The notes below the pieces were generated by a model. The model ran no database searches. It had not been told where the DNA came from and saw only the letters and a list, made by a program, of their open reading frames with translations. The position numbers and the translations under genes were made by a program. DNA of 64,000 bases. Origin: Nannochloropsis salina CCMP1776 (lineage: Eukaryota > Sar > Eustigmatophyceae > Eustigmatales > Monodopsidaceae). Every line of letters starts with the position of its first letter. Position 1 is the first letter of the stretch. The stretch is taken from assembly GCA_004565275.1 (NCBI GenBank), contig SDOX01000005.1, forward strand, positions 108,051 through 172,050, written 5' to 3'. Shown here in pieces: positions 1-10,394 of this stretch.

Positions 1-872
1 AGGGATGTAAAGCCAGAACTCCGGGTGTCCTCATCCTTAAAGCACCTCTTAAAAGGCTCCTCTTTTTCACCTCCTGCTCTACCCCTAGGCACCAAGAACC
101 ACGCTCCCACGAACTCCCTCTCTCCCTCCCTCCCTCCCTCCCTCCCTCCCTCCCTCCCTCCCGCCCTCCCTCCTCACTCTCGGGGTCGCCCAGCAGGTAC
201 GTGTAGGTGCATGACTCCGCCTCGAAGAGCTGCCGAAAAATGGGCCGAGGCCTTTGTTCCGGCCCCATCAAAATGAAGTACAGAGAGGCCACTACCCAGT
301 CGGTCAAGGCGGGGTTGTTGAAACAGGAAAGGCCCGCGCTGCGCCCAATTTCCAGCACTTCTTCGGGTGCCAGCACGAGGGGAGACCCGCTGACCAGCGC
401 CTGGAGCTTGGCGTCGTACGCATGAAAGAGCAAGGCAACGGCACCGGCCCGGGCGTTCGACCGACAACTGATGAGGAGAGGACTCCGCACGGTGGGAGGG
501 AGCAGGGTGGTATATGCCCCGAGAAGGCGACGTGTCAAGGCCATGTCCAGGTCTGTGTGATCGACAGGCACATGGACATGTTTGCCCCCGTCATGGCCTC
601 GAACGACACTGGGGAAACCCCCGTTGGGCGCGCCTGTGTCGGATCCTGTGTCGCAACAGAGGTAGAGCCACGCCGGAAACCGGGGAGCTAGCTCTTTGAT
701 TTCGTCGTCAGTCAAGGCGCCTGGGAGAGGTGGGATAGTGAAGAAAACAACGCGTCAAGTAACGATACCAATGAAATCCTAGTGGAACCAACGAAGGCGA
801 TCTTTTGCTCTGCAATCTACCTGCGATGTGGACGCCATTTTGACCAAAAGGCTTCAATGAAGACGGGGCCAT
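1..872 (-). CDS. Persulfide dioxygenase (ETHE1-like) with N-terminal phosphatase-like domain, 5' part only
   Basis: Two exons are visible and the gene runs off the left edge. Exon 1 is 872-821 (start MAPSSLKPFGQNG) and exon 2 is 720-178; donor GCAG|GTAGAT and acceptor CTCTCCCAG close in phase. Exon 2 first encodes a DUF442-type phosphatase-like domain, with the loop SCRSNARAG resembling the C-R-S-G-x-R loop of that family. It then encodes the start of a metallo-beta-lactamase fold, IFRQLFEAES-CTYTYLLGDPE, which is the ETHE1/sulfur dioxygenase signature. Family knowledge: these enzymes oxidise glutathione persulfide to sulfite, usually in mitochondria. The iron ligands lie beyond the window, so activity cannot be judged. 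The following intron opens directly into a (GGGA)n tract on the coding strand (176-120). Family call is fairly secure; the domain fusion is read directly from one open exon. Confidence 0.75.
120..174. repeat. (TCCC)n tetranucleotide tract
   Basis: Pure CCCT repeat on the plus strand. Read on the coding (minus) strand it is (GGGA)n lying immediately after the 5' splice site at 178/177 of the persulfide dioxygenase gene. Confidence 0.9.
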
Positions 873-1808
873 ACTGCAGCGTCGATGCGATTCCGATAGA
901 ACAAATTTAGGCTGTGGATTGTGATCGTGGTGGCAATGAAATCCACATTCTGGCACCTTCCATTCCGTTTGCATTGATATTCGCTTTCAATCAACAAACA
1001 TTCGTCATGATCTCGTGTCGAGAAGGCCAGATTCGCCTCTCCTCCTTGATGTGAATTACCATGTGTACGACCGTGCGGGAATCCGTCGCTTTTCCGGTGG
1101 TGAAGGCAACGCTTGCTTCAACTTGCTGCTTGCAGAGAGTGTGTGCTACCCTTCCCACGTATATTGAGGTATGTCCCCGTGCCGTGCATAATCGCAAAGG
1201 GACACGACGTCCAGCTACCATGTTGCCTTTTTTTTTCCAAGTTCTGTTTCTGTAAGTTTGGCCGATGCCAAGGCCATGCGGCAGGGAGTGTTGGCAGGGA
1301 GCCTAGTAAACGGCTTGCGGCCAGACCGGAATCCGAGCTTTCGCGGTCGTCCCAACATTATAAATGTGACAAAATGAGCAGAAAGCAGCAATTTTATTTG
1401 AAAGGGCTTGTGAATACCCGAAAGCGGGAAAAGGAAAAAAGTCCTACCCTCAGTCTCTGTGGCACTTTATGTTCGTTCTTCACAGTCCTCTTACTTCAAA
1501 AATGATTTCCACGCTTAATCTAGTCATACGACAAATGGGAGTTCAACATCACTTTGAATAATTGATCGTTTATTGTATAGTTGATGGGATGTTGCCACCA
1601 TTCATGGGGATTCTGAATTACCACCTTCTAAGCCGTACAACTCCCAAAGCACAGGATACTTCCCGGCTCCCCCTGCGCAGGAAGTCATGGTAACGAGTAC
1701 TTCATCACACTCCATAAGCCATTCTTCCCCTGGCAGAGAGGGTTCACCCAACCCTGCCTTTTCCATTCGCACATTTCCTTCCCCCGCATCTATGCATTTC
1801 AGTCTTCC
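873..1808. other. Intergenic, between two minus-strand genes
   Basis: Holds the upstream region of the persulfide dioxygenase gene and the 3' flank of the alternative oxidase gene. Only short, compositionally poor open frames are present; I see no gene, RNA or repeat here. Confidence 0.6.
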
Positions 1809-4141
1809 CTACGCCTTTTTATCGGCCACAGGTGTGGGTTGTCCCATGGTCGTGATCTTCGCACGGTACTCCTCCTCAGCCAGGAAGGGATTATCATCAT
1901 TCTCCTTCAAATTCGCGAAGGTGTGGTTCACCTCCCGGTGCGTCGCTTCGTCCTTTCGAATGGCAAGGAGGAGGTCCCGGAAAGTAGCATCGGGAGCTGT
2001 TAAGAGCACGGACATAAATGAATGAGGAGATGCAGAAAGCCAGTGTGACAAACGAAGCAAGGGCCACAGCATGAAAGCATGCGTTCCTGCGACTCGTCTT
2101 CCCCTCCCTTCCACCACAAAAACCTTGCACGGAACGGATTCCCCGTGCCGCCCTCCTGCCTTTATGCACGTACCCAGCTTTCAGTAACCTTAACCCTACT
2201 TCTGCCCCTAGCCCTAGCCCTAGCCCTTATCATGATTTCCCATGTTATCTGTCCGCCCCTTCTCACGTACCTAGTTTCCAGTATGACACGGCAATGGGCG
2301 GGGGAATGACGTGGTTAAAGAGGGGGAGCTGTCCTGCGTCCATCTCCTCTATGATATGCGTGTACTGTGGAGGTATATACGAGGAAAAAAACAGAGCCCC
2401 CCGTGCTTAAATGAGTGCGATGTACTTGGAGAAGGCATATCCCTGCCGGGCGTGCCAGGCTTTGATAGCGGGAAGGACCCGCCAAGTCATGGTAATGCCC
2501 CGGGCGATGCCGTCGGACGGCTACACGAGGCACACGCAGCCTCTACCGCTACTAGGATAGCGAGGAGGAAGGCTCTAGGAACCCCTTCCTTCCTCTTCCC
2601 CTCCTCCCTTCCTCTACCCTCCAGCAGTGACAGGCACGCAAGGGGGGAGGCTCAGGGGCTTCGACTCACTGTGCGGACAGCTTCCTCTTCGATGTGCCCG
2701 ACGAGGCGATGGCAGATTTTCGGGTTGATGAGGTAAGAGAGAAAGAACACTGGCAGGACGGATAGGGGAACAAGAGGAGGCGAGTAAGGGGAAGGAGATG
2801 GAAGGAAGGATGTTGGAAATAGCCCGTAAGTGCGCTCCTGCGCCCTCCCTCTCTTCCCTTCCCGACTCCTCATCAAACACCTTCCCACCAGCCTCTAAGC
2901 CACCCCTGTTCTCCCCAAAGATACCCGGAGGTTCCTACCGTTGAAAAAGACGCCCTGCACCACCAAAACGGCTGCCCGGAAAAAGGGCCCCGGGCGCTTC
3001 AAGCGCATGAAGGTCAGGAGGTGCATTCGCTCATTCTCCGCCTCCTCCAAGAGGGTGTGGATCCAGCCATGGTCCCGTTGCATCCGACGCAGGCTGTTAA
3101 GGTGACGGATCATACCCGCAGCCATGCCCGGGATCCCTGTGAGTAGATGAAGAAAAGGCGGGGGGACGACGGGGAGTAAGGGGGCGCAGAGGCGTCGTAC
3201 AGAGAGGCGCGGAGAAGCCTCTAGGCGCAGGTGTAGGACGGAAGGAGGGCACTGGAACAGAGAGTCACGTCCTAGGACCGTGGGAATTAAAGGATACGAG
3301 GGGTAGAAGATGTCTGTGTGCCTACCTGCTACGGTCTCGAGGAAGACCATACGGTTCAGATACATGTCTTCCGTCGCTTTTCGGAATTTGAATCCGGCCA
3401 ACACGTCGAAACTGAAGCGCAGGGTCTGCGCAATGGTGTAGGCCACGCGCGACGTCCACTATGCGGTGTAGAGAGAAGGATGCGCGGGAAACAAATGAGA
3501 TGCTCCCGTCACGTGTGTTGGAGGAGGGGGGAGGAAAAGAGGCTCTTACATCTGCAGGCGGCAAGTGGGTGACTTCCACGTTTTCCACTTCCTCCTTGGT
3601 CCACACGCTGTGGTGAGTGGGGTTCTCCCACACTTTCTCCTTTGGGTCCAGCTTGGGCACATTCAACGCGTGCCGGTTCGGGCTGAGCTTGAAATGGATG
3701 ATAGAACGGGCTCCGTCGCGGAGCTCCTCTTTCTCCTGAGTCGTAGTGCCAGGGGCAGCAGGGGTGAAAGTGCCTGTGCATGTGCATGCAAGTGTGTTAA
3801 AACAATCAGCAGACAGTTTCTCATAGCGTCGGTACCATCCTCATATGGGATTATTGGCTATGCGAGGAACGGGAGTCGAGCCGCTGAAGCCCGCACGTCA
3901 CTCGTTATGTCCCGTACAAAGGGATTCAGGTCCTGGTTTCCAACTAACCTGCCCTCTCCTCCGGCTTCAACGCCGTGCTCATTGCCCGGTAAAACACTGT
4001 CGATTGACGATAGGACCCAAATTGAAGAGTGCGGGACTGTCCCTGCAATTGTTTCGGCGGCAAAATGGTGGCGGTAGAAGTCCTGAGGAAAGCCGCCGCG
4101 AGCGACCCGCTGCGTTTTGGAAGAACCGCACGCGCCAGCAT
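1809..4141 (-). CDS. AOX: Alternative oxidase (mitochondrial ubiquinol oxidase)
   Basis: Seven exons: 4141-3949, 3773-3550, 3458-3326, 3136-2939, 2749-2670, 2364-2271, 1996-1809. They sum to 1110 nt (369 residues) with all phases closing. The N-terminus is basic and Ser/Ala rich ([20 protein letters not shown]), fitting a mitochondrial presequence. All diiron-ligand motifs are visible: [22 protein letters not shown] and [12 protein letters not shown]. Family knowledge: the enzyme moves electrons from ubiquinol to oxygen, bypassing complexes III and IV, on the matrix side of the inner membrane. Length is normal for algal and fungal forms. I see no CxxC-type regulatory cysteine near the N-terminal end, although this was judged by eye. 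Intron 6 contains a telomere-like repeat. This is one of the most secure calls in the window. Confidence 0.95.
2203..2229. repeat. Telomere-like CCCTAG repeat in AOX intron 6
   Basis: About three and a half copies of CCCTAG, ending CCCTTA and preceded by AACCCTA. On the transcribed strand it reads GGGCTA repeats, giving at least four G-triplets about 40 nt after the 5' splice site of intron 6 (donor at 2270). Confidence 0.8.
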
Positions 4142-5027
4142 GGTGCTTAAATAACGTGGTTGGGTGAGTGAATTGATTCTGTTTGAATACTGGTACGCGG
4201 AGAGGGCATAAAGTGAGATCATCATTGAAAAAGGGTGGACAAGCGCAAAAATCGTCGAAAAAAACCCAAAAAGGCCACCCCGGGCGGCACTGGATGAGCC
4301 TCGCATGTGGTAATTCCTCGTCGGCCTCCCTTGTTGAAGCTGGAAAAACCCAGCCAAAAGTCAAAAAGGTGTCCAAGCCCCAGGGAAAGGGAAAAATACA
4401 AACCACCCACCGAGTGCTGACACAAACGTAAGCCACGAGAAGGCCCAAGCCTAACGCACACGTCGCACAATACGCGTCGCTTTGTATTCAAACGAGAAGG
4501 ACTGCTTCCACATGGTTTAAAAACGGACGTCATCATGTGGACTTTGGAGACCCGCTTTCGAGTTGGAAATTGTAGGAGTCTCCCCCGAAATACCACAGTA
4601 TCCCTGCTTATTTTGGGTTTTGGTGTACAGGTGTGGGCTTTTATGTGTTTTAATGTGTTGCTAAGCGTGTGATAAACGTGGCACTCAGCTTCATGCTCTC
4701 TGCTGCGTGCGCAAGGACTCACGTCTGCCCCTTCACACACCCAAAAAAGTTTTTCCTTTATCAAGGCCGACATTAAAAATTGACATTATCGTAAAGCTCA
4801 TGCTTTGTTTTTCTCATGATATACATTTCTTTTTTTGTCGTGGCTTTTATTAAGGAGACGCTCAAGACTTGAGACGAGCCAACCTCCTCACCACTACGTT
4901 TGTGAAGGGCTTGCATCCTCGCCTCGCATTGGCCGTTTCCCCCTCCTGTCTCTCAAATATAGCAGCCTCTGTCACGAAGTTTCTTATATTCGCATTCTGA
5001 CGTTCTCCTCCATCTGATGGTTGGTTT
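4142..5027. other. Upstream region of AOX; no gene seen
   Basis: Contains the presumed AOX promoter (proximal to 4142) and the 3' flank of the next minus-strand gene. An open minus frame at 4222-4773 has no family features or splice logic and I do not regard it as coding. Confidence 0.5.
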
Positions 5028-5966
5028 CTATCTTAAACGCATGAACGGATTTTTCCACGTCATATCCTTTTCTTCCTCCACCGACTCTCCAGCCTTCATT
5101 GATCCTTTCGTTGCCGCCTTGTCAACGTTTCGGAAAAAATGTCCATTATCACCCGCTTGCATTTTCAGTAACCCTTCCCAATCAGATTCCACACCGGTGT
5201 CTTTACCCTTTAAATCCTCTCCTGTCACCAACGAGTCGAGTGCTTTCCCCAAAGTCGGCAATGAGCCACGGCCATCTTGCCTTTTTCCTTTCAGAAATTG
5301 AGTTTCCGAGAGTAGATCAGTGGGAAGGCTCTGGCCTGCAGCGTCCACTTCCATCGCCTTCTGGAACGTCGGTATCGCCCGTTCCCTTACTTTCATGCCT
5401 TTTTCTTCAGACTCAAAAAGTGAGAAAGTAGATTTCCCTGTCCGCGTCGTCTCCGCCCACGCACTTCCTTCCTTCCTACTGACGCTTGGCATGACTTTAG
5501 GCTCCAATGGATCCGGAGCGCGTCTGGCCAGGTGCTCGATGGTTTGCTGAAGACGCCGAGGGGGGATAGGCGGGGAGGCGAGGGAGGACGATGGAGTGGG
5601 GGAATCTATGTGGGTTGACGACATTTCCAGATCTTCTGATGCTAGTGAAAAGGATCGTGATAAGGGATTTGTTTGCTTCCCTAACGCTGCTGTCAAGAAA
5701 CGTGGATTTGAAGAGTGTTGAGAGCGAAGACGTGCCTCATCTTGGACAGTCTGCTCTGTTTTAACAAGCCTCGTCCCAGCATGATCATCCACATCTATTG
5801 AAATTCGTGAGATTTTCTCTTCGAGACCTATGTCTAGGTCCGCGTCGATGACATTAGGTAAGTCTTGCTCTGGATCCATTGCCAGCAGATTTTCTTGTGG
5901 TTGCTGCACCCCCTCTACTATGTTTTCTTGGATAGATCGCGGCCGCAGGGCACGGTTAGCGGCCAT
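5028..5966 (-). CDS. Uncharacterised 312-residue protein, intronless
   Basis: Single open exon starting MAANRALRPRS and ending in a stop after NPFMRLR. The composition is hydrophilic and Ser/Thr/Glu/Asp rich. It has short runs of Pro (SPPIPPRRL), no membrane segment, no signal peptide and no motif I recognise, so it looks mostly disordered. Amino-acid use is balanced and free of the low-complexity PPSLPPS translations typical of shadow frames nearby, which supports real coding. The start is the first ATG of the frame; ATG GCC gives a good context. It sits between the AOX and GT61 genes, all on the minus strand, with several hundred bases either side, so it is probably independently transcribed. 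Function cannot be assigned. Confidence 0.6.
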   Translation of the reverse strand: MAANRALRPRSIQENIVEGVQQPQENLLAMDPEQDLPNVIDADLDIGLEEKISRISIDVDDHAGTRLVKTEQTVQDEARLRSQHSSNPRFLTAALGKQTNPLSRSFSLASEDLEMSSTHIDSPTPSSSLASPPIPPRRLQQTIEHLARRAPDPLEPKVMPSVSRKEGSAWAETTRTGKSTFSLFESEEKGMKVRERAIPTFQKAMEVDAAGQSLPTDLLSETQFLKGKRQDGRGSLPTLGKALDSLVTGEDLKGKDTGVESDWEGLLKMQAGDNGHFFRNVDKAATKGSMKAGESVEEEKDMTWKNPFMRLR

Positions 5967-6741
5967 CCTACCGTGTTTTAGGGATAGTTTGAGGAGAACA
6001 ATAAACAGTAGTAAGCATTTTCCTTCTTTAAAAAAACAGTTTTTTTAAGAATCTTCCCCCTCTCGCTCAGGGCAGGACGCCTCCTGACACCACGGAACCT
6101 GACAACCAAATAACCTTTCCTCCACCAGTAGCAGCTTGCCATAGAGACACACTGAATCTCTTTCTGGCCATCATTTGACGTGCATTTTCTATTTGTATGT
6201 CCGGATGCCGCCACTACCCTTACCCGCGATTCTCCACTCCTTGAAGCGCTTGGCAGGCTACAGGTTGAGGCAATGAGAAGCCAATCATGATACCGGCTAG
6301 AAAAAAACTATGAACGTACAGATCTAACAGCATCTTCGACCGTGGATGAGAAAAGTCTCCCTGTGCATGGCGGGGCGGCGGCAGGGTGTCAGTGGCTCGA
6401 AATGGGTGTGAGAGATTACGGTGACAGTGTAGATCACGCTCAACGGAGGGTGGAGACACCAGAACGGTAAAGATTTAGTTTCAGCAGCACAGTATGTACA
6501 TGTGATAGCATCCACTATGTGCGTTTCTGGAGCTCATCGTGCTAGTGATCGTGGCGCGTACAGAAATATTTTCGAACTTCCGGCTTCGGCCCATTTTTGA
6601 ATTTTACAACCTCCCGTGTACAGGCACCGACCATGGCATACCATTGGATTTTCTTGATTCAATCCGTGCGTGCAACTCCTTCAGCTTTGCTTCGTTCTTT
6701 TTTTCTTTTGATCATCAAGAAATTTCTATTGTTTACTGTAA
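5967..6741. other. Intergenic, 3' of GT61 gene
   Basis: Relatively AT-rich stretch with only short frames. Likely the 3' untranslated region of the GT61 gene plus the promoter of the 5028-5966 gene. Nothing else recognised. Confidence 0.5.
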
Positions 6742-9700
6742 TCAACAACACAACCACTCCTTGCGCTCCGTCCGCTCCACCAGAACGTCCTGAACGACCG
6801 CAAGCAGTTTCCTTGAGTCAACATAGACTCGTTTCCAGGCTATGGGATTAAGATCTATCTTTTCTTCCACGCCATCCGCTGCCAAATATCTGTAAGCACG
6901 ACCCACAACTCGTGCCATGTTTGGATAATCCGGCTGAGAAATGTGCGAATGGAAAAGGTAAGATGATGGCAGTGATATGAACCCAGCGAATACAGAGCAA
7001 ACTACCTTTCGATCCTCCATAAACCATGGCAACATTCACACCCACCCACAAAGTCCAGCGTTATCGAGGCACACCAACCTTTCTTGGTTGAAAACCTATT
7101 TCAATGACGGTGGAGTCGACGGGTGGCTGCCAAACCATGTTGGTCAAGGCTGCCCCGTGCACTCCGATGAGGATGCTGGCCCGCATGACCTTCTCAAACT
7201 GACCTTCCTGCAAAACAACGCGGCAGGGGCAGGGAGGCAAAGACAAGAAAGGAATGTGAGAAAAGAGGAGGCCGAGCAGGGGGCGCGATCGTCGTGGGAC
7301 CCGCCTTTTCTACGCCATATCCAGGGACGCGAAGCCTCTGTTCCTTTCCTCTTCCTCCTTCCTTTCCACCCATACCTCCGGTATATCCTCCATCCTGACC
7401 GCCTCCAGATTGGTCAGCCCCCCTTCTTCCCGCAACACGCGCGTGATCTCTTCGAAGGTGCGTGTGCTGTTGTCCTTCAGGAGACGTGAGGCTGCTCTGT
7501 CCACCAAGAGTATGTACGGCTGCGTGGAGGGCTAAAGGGAAAGAACATGCGTGAGCAAGGCCCGTAAAGTTAAAGCCACCGGTCAAGACAAACCCTCCTT
7601 TGGTGGCATGGGAGAATGAGGGAAGGGGGGAGGGAAGGCAAGGACCACGTCTCTCTCGAGCCAGCAGTCCTTGGGACCCTGTCAGGCCTTTCCCGCCTGT
7701 GAGGAGACCACCCACCTGCAAGAGCTGCTGGGTGTCTCGATGGGCGTTGGCGGACCCCGCCCCCAGGATTTGCCTTCGGAAGAAGCCCGCCATTTGGTTC
7801 CACCTGAGTCACACGAGGAGAGGACAGGGAGGAAACGTGAGGGAAACCGGGCCCTGCAAGACCCGAAGTTGGAGGCAAGTTGCCATGGATGCAGCGGGAG
7901 GGGAGGACAAGGTGGGGAACGACCCTTGGGTATACAAGTCAGGCATTCCCGCATCATCCAGGAAACGACGGCTGAAAAATTTGACCACCAAGAAAACGGT
8001 CCCTCCGTGTTGTTTTCGGTTTAATCTTCCCACCAACACACCCCCAGGCGCACAAAACGCAAGGGGACGCTACCAAGCCGGACACATCCTCCCTCCCTCC
8101 CTCCCTCCCTCCCTCCCTACCGGGCGTCCACGTGCGGGCCGTAGGTGACAACCTGCTTGGTCAAGTCGGTGACCTCAGGGAAGAAGGAGTGGACGGGGTA
8201 GAGCCAGCGCCCGTAGGGACGGACCCACAGGTCATCGAAGAGAATGGAGCTGACGAGGGGGGGCGAAAGGGCAAAGGGGGGTTGCGGTCACGACGAGGGA
8301 GGGCATGTGGCAGCAGGGGAGGGTGAGCAAGGCAGCGTCGCGGGAAGGCTGGGAGGCAAGAGGGAGGGGCGTGTGCAGCTCGCCCGAGACTCCAGCGATT
8401 ACAAGAGGGAGGGGGGTGTGCAGCTCGCCCGAGACTCCAGCGGTTGCAAGGGCGTCACGGCCCTTCGCCTTCCAACTCCCCGCCCTCGACCCTGTCTTCA
8501 ACCACCAGCCTGCACGTCGGGCCACGCTCCCTCCCTCCCTTCCTCCCTCCCTCCCTCGCTCCCTTTCTCCCGTTCGTTCCCCCTTCCTTACCCGTGCACC
8601 CCGAAATCCTCGGCCCATATCAGCGTCCCCAGTCGACGCATCAAGAACGTGCCATAACCCCCTGGCAGCTGTCTCCCGCGACAAAGGGATGGGAGGTCAG
8701 TATCAGTATACCTCCCTCCCTCCCTCCCTCCCTCCCTCCCTCCCTCCCTCCCTCCCTCCCTCCCTACCTGGACCAGCTCGTCGTAGCGACGGTGCGGAAC
8801 GAGGCATAAGGGCTTGTCTTCCTGGAAGTAATGCACTTGTTTGATAGAGGCTCCGAGCAGAACCTGACGAATGTAACCTCCTCCCCCCTCGTCTTTCTGC
8901 GTCCGTCGACGCCCTCCCTCCCGCCCTTCCTCCCTCCCTTCCTCCCTTCCTCCCTCCTTCCCTTCCTCCCTCCCTGACGCCGTCTTTCTCCGTGCTTCTA
9001 GCCTGCTCACGTCCATCGCAGACTCGCAGCCTCCCTCTCTCCTACACAAGGCTGCGGGCGTGAGCGAGGGAGGGAGGGGAGGAGGGAGGGAGGAAGCCAG
9101 GTGCCGCCCCCCCCCTCCCCCGGTCCCTGCCCCGCTTTCAACGAAGAGGCAGTGACAGGCATTGGGATCACAGCTAGGAAGGAATGGGCAGAGAGAAAGG
9201 CGTTGGTATTGAGCAATCATGACCGATCCGCATTTGTCCCCTCATCTTGTTCCCAGACCTCCCTCCTTCCCTTCTTCCCTCCCTCCCTCCTTCCCTCCCC
9301 CCGTACCCTAATTTGCGAGCAAAGGCAGGATCTGCCACCCACACCGCGCGACCCAGCCTTTCAAAATCCTCCTGTCCGCCAGCAATGGGAAAAGGGAGGA
9401 AAAAAAAAGAGAGGGTCAACACCCGATGATGCCTTTCCCCTCCTTGCGTCGCCCCCACCATACGCTTCCCTGGTTCAGTCCCTGAACGCTCAAACCTCAC
9501 GCCCATTTGTAAGCATCGGGGGCCCTCCACGCCTTACCGGATGACACCCCCCTGTGAGGGAGGAAAGTGCCTGGCCGAGGGGGTGGAGGGTGGACGGCAG
9601 GTAGGTCCACGGACCCCAGAGAAAAACGGCCACGACGGAGAAGAAAAGGACGACGAAAAAGCAGGGCGAAGTGGTGGAGAAGGAGGCAGAGAGGCAACGG

Positions 9701-9855
9701 CGGAGGGAAGCGGAAATAGGGGGTGGGCGAGACCTGGGGGGGGGATATGCCCCCCCCGCGTGCGAGGCCGAGTCCGACAAAGTGGTGGTAGAAAGAGGGG
9801 CGTACCGCGCGTTGTTGTTGCCTCCGCTAGACAAACGGAAAGGGAAGGAGGCCAT
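6742..9855 (-). CDS. GT61-family (DUF563) glycosyltransferase, type II membrane protein
   Basis: Ten exons: 9855-9538, 9371-9307, 9173-9131, 8863-8768, 8668-8592, 8249-8121, 7803-7716, 7531-7376, 7207-7079, 6933-6742. Together 1293 nt, 430 residues, phases closed. Exon 3 would need a GC donor and is the weakest. The N-terminus has a short basic cytoplasmic tail then one hydrophobic segment (CFFVVLFFSVVAVFLWG), a type II Golgi/ER anchor. The C-terminal half carries ILIGVHGAALTNMVW and STVIEIGF, the nucleotide-sugar-binding signature of CAZy GT61 (EOGT, POMGNT2 and plant xylosyltransferases). Family knowledge: a lumenal transferase of GlcNAc or pentose to protein or polysaccharide; the donor sugar cannot be told from sequence. 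Three introns begin GTAGGGAGGG or similar, running straight into (GGGA)n tracts. Confidence 0.85.
8711..8766. repeat. (TCCC)n tract at a splice donor
   Basis: About 14 CCCT units. On the coding strand it is (GGGA)n starting inside the donor GTAGGGAGGG that follows exon 4 (ending 8768) of the GT61 gene. A similar shorter tract at 8092-8118 follows exon 6. Confidence 0.9.
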
Positions 9856-10394
9856 GGTCGCTTTTGTCTCTAGTGCCCGCCTTGGACCGGTCAAGGAAGG
9901 AAGGAGAAAGCAGGGGCCGAGGGGATAAATAGGGAGGAACGGCTTGTGCGGACGATGGGGTGCCCAACCACGCTGGCTGTTGACCGCAGCTCGCACACTT
10001 GTGTGCCTGCCAGCTGGACGCCTACAGGAACGGGTACGTGGACGCGAGTTATCGTAAAAATGGAGCTTTAAGAAAAGCGAAGGAGGAAGAGGAAACCCCC
10101 GGCAGACTTGTTGCCGCTCTTTGCTCGAGTCGTCCACACAATTACTTCGGTGCCCATCAAATCTTTATAAAGCCCCTGGTTGCACGTCTGTCTCCTGTTA
10201 AATTCCTTTCCATGTCACCAGCAAGCGGATGCGCTGCGGCAGTATGGAAGAATTAATTTTGATCGCGCGAGACGTGATGATCGACTGCATTTTTACCTCC
10301 CCACCCCCCTGGACCTCTGTACAAAGCGCTGGGCGTTGGCACCGAAACAAATCTCACGCCTTTTCTTCCCTCACTCGGTCACGCACAGCTCCGT
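9856..10394. promoter_or_regulatory. Shared upstream region of two divergent genes
   Basis: About 540 bp separates the start codons of the minus-strand GT61 gene and the plus-strand acidic protein gene, so this must hold both promoters. No TATA box or other element can be named with confidence. Confidence 0.4.

Noticed and set aside
4222-4773. 183-codon minus-strand frame upstream of AOX
   Set aside because: Cys/His-rich random-looking composition, no splice or family support, overlaps the AOX promoter.
8232-9220. Open frames on both strands rich in LPPSLPPS or GREGGREGG
   Set aside because: Six-frame readings of (TCCC)n/(GGGA)n tracts lying in GT61 introns.
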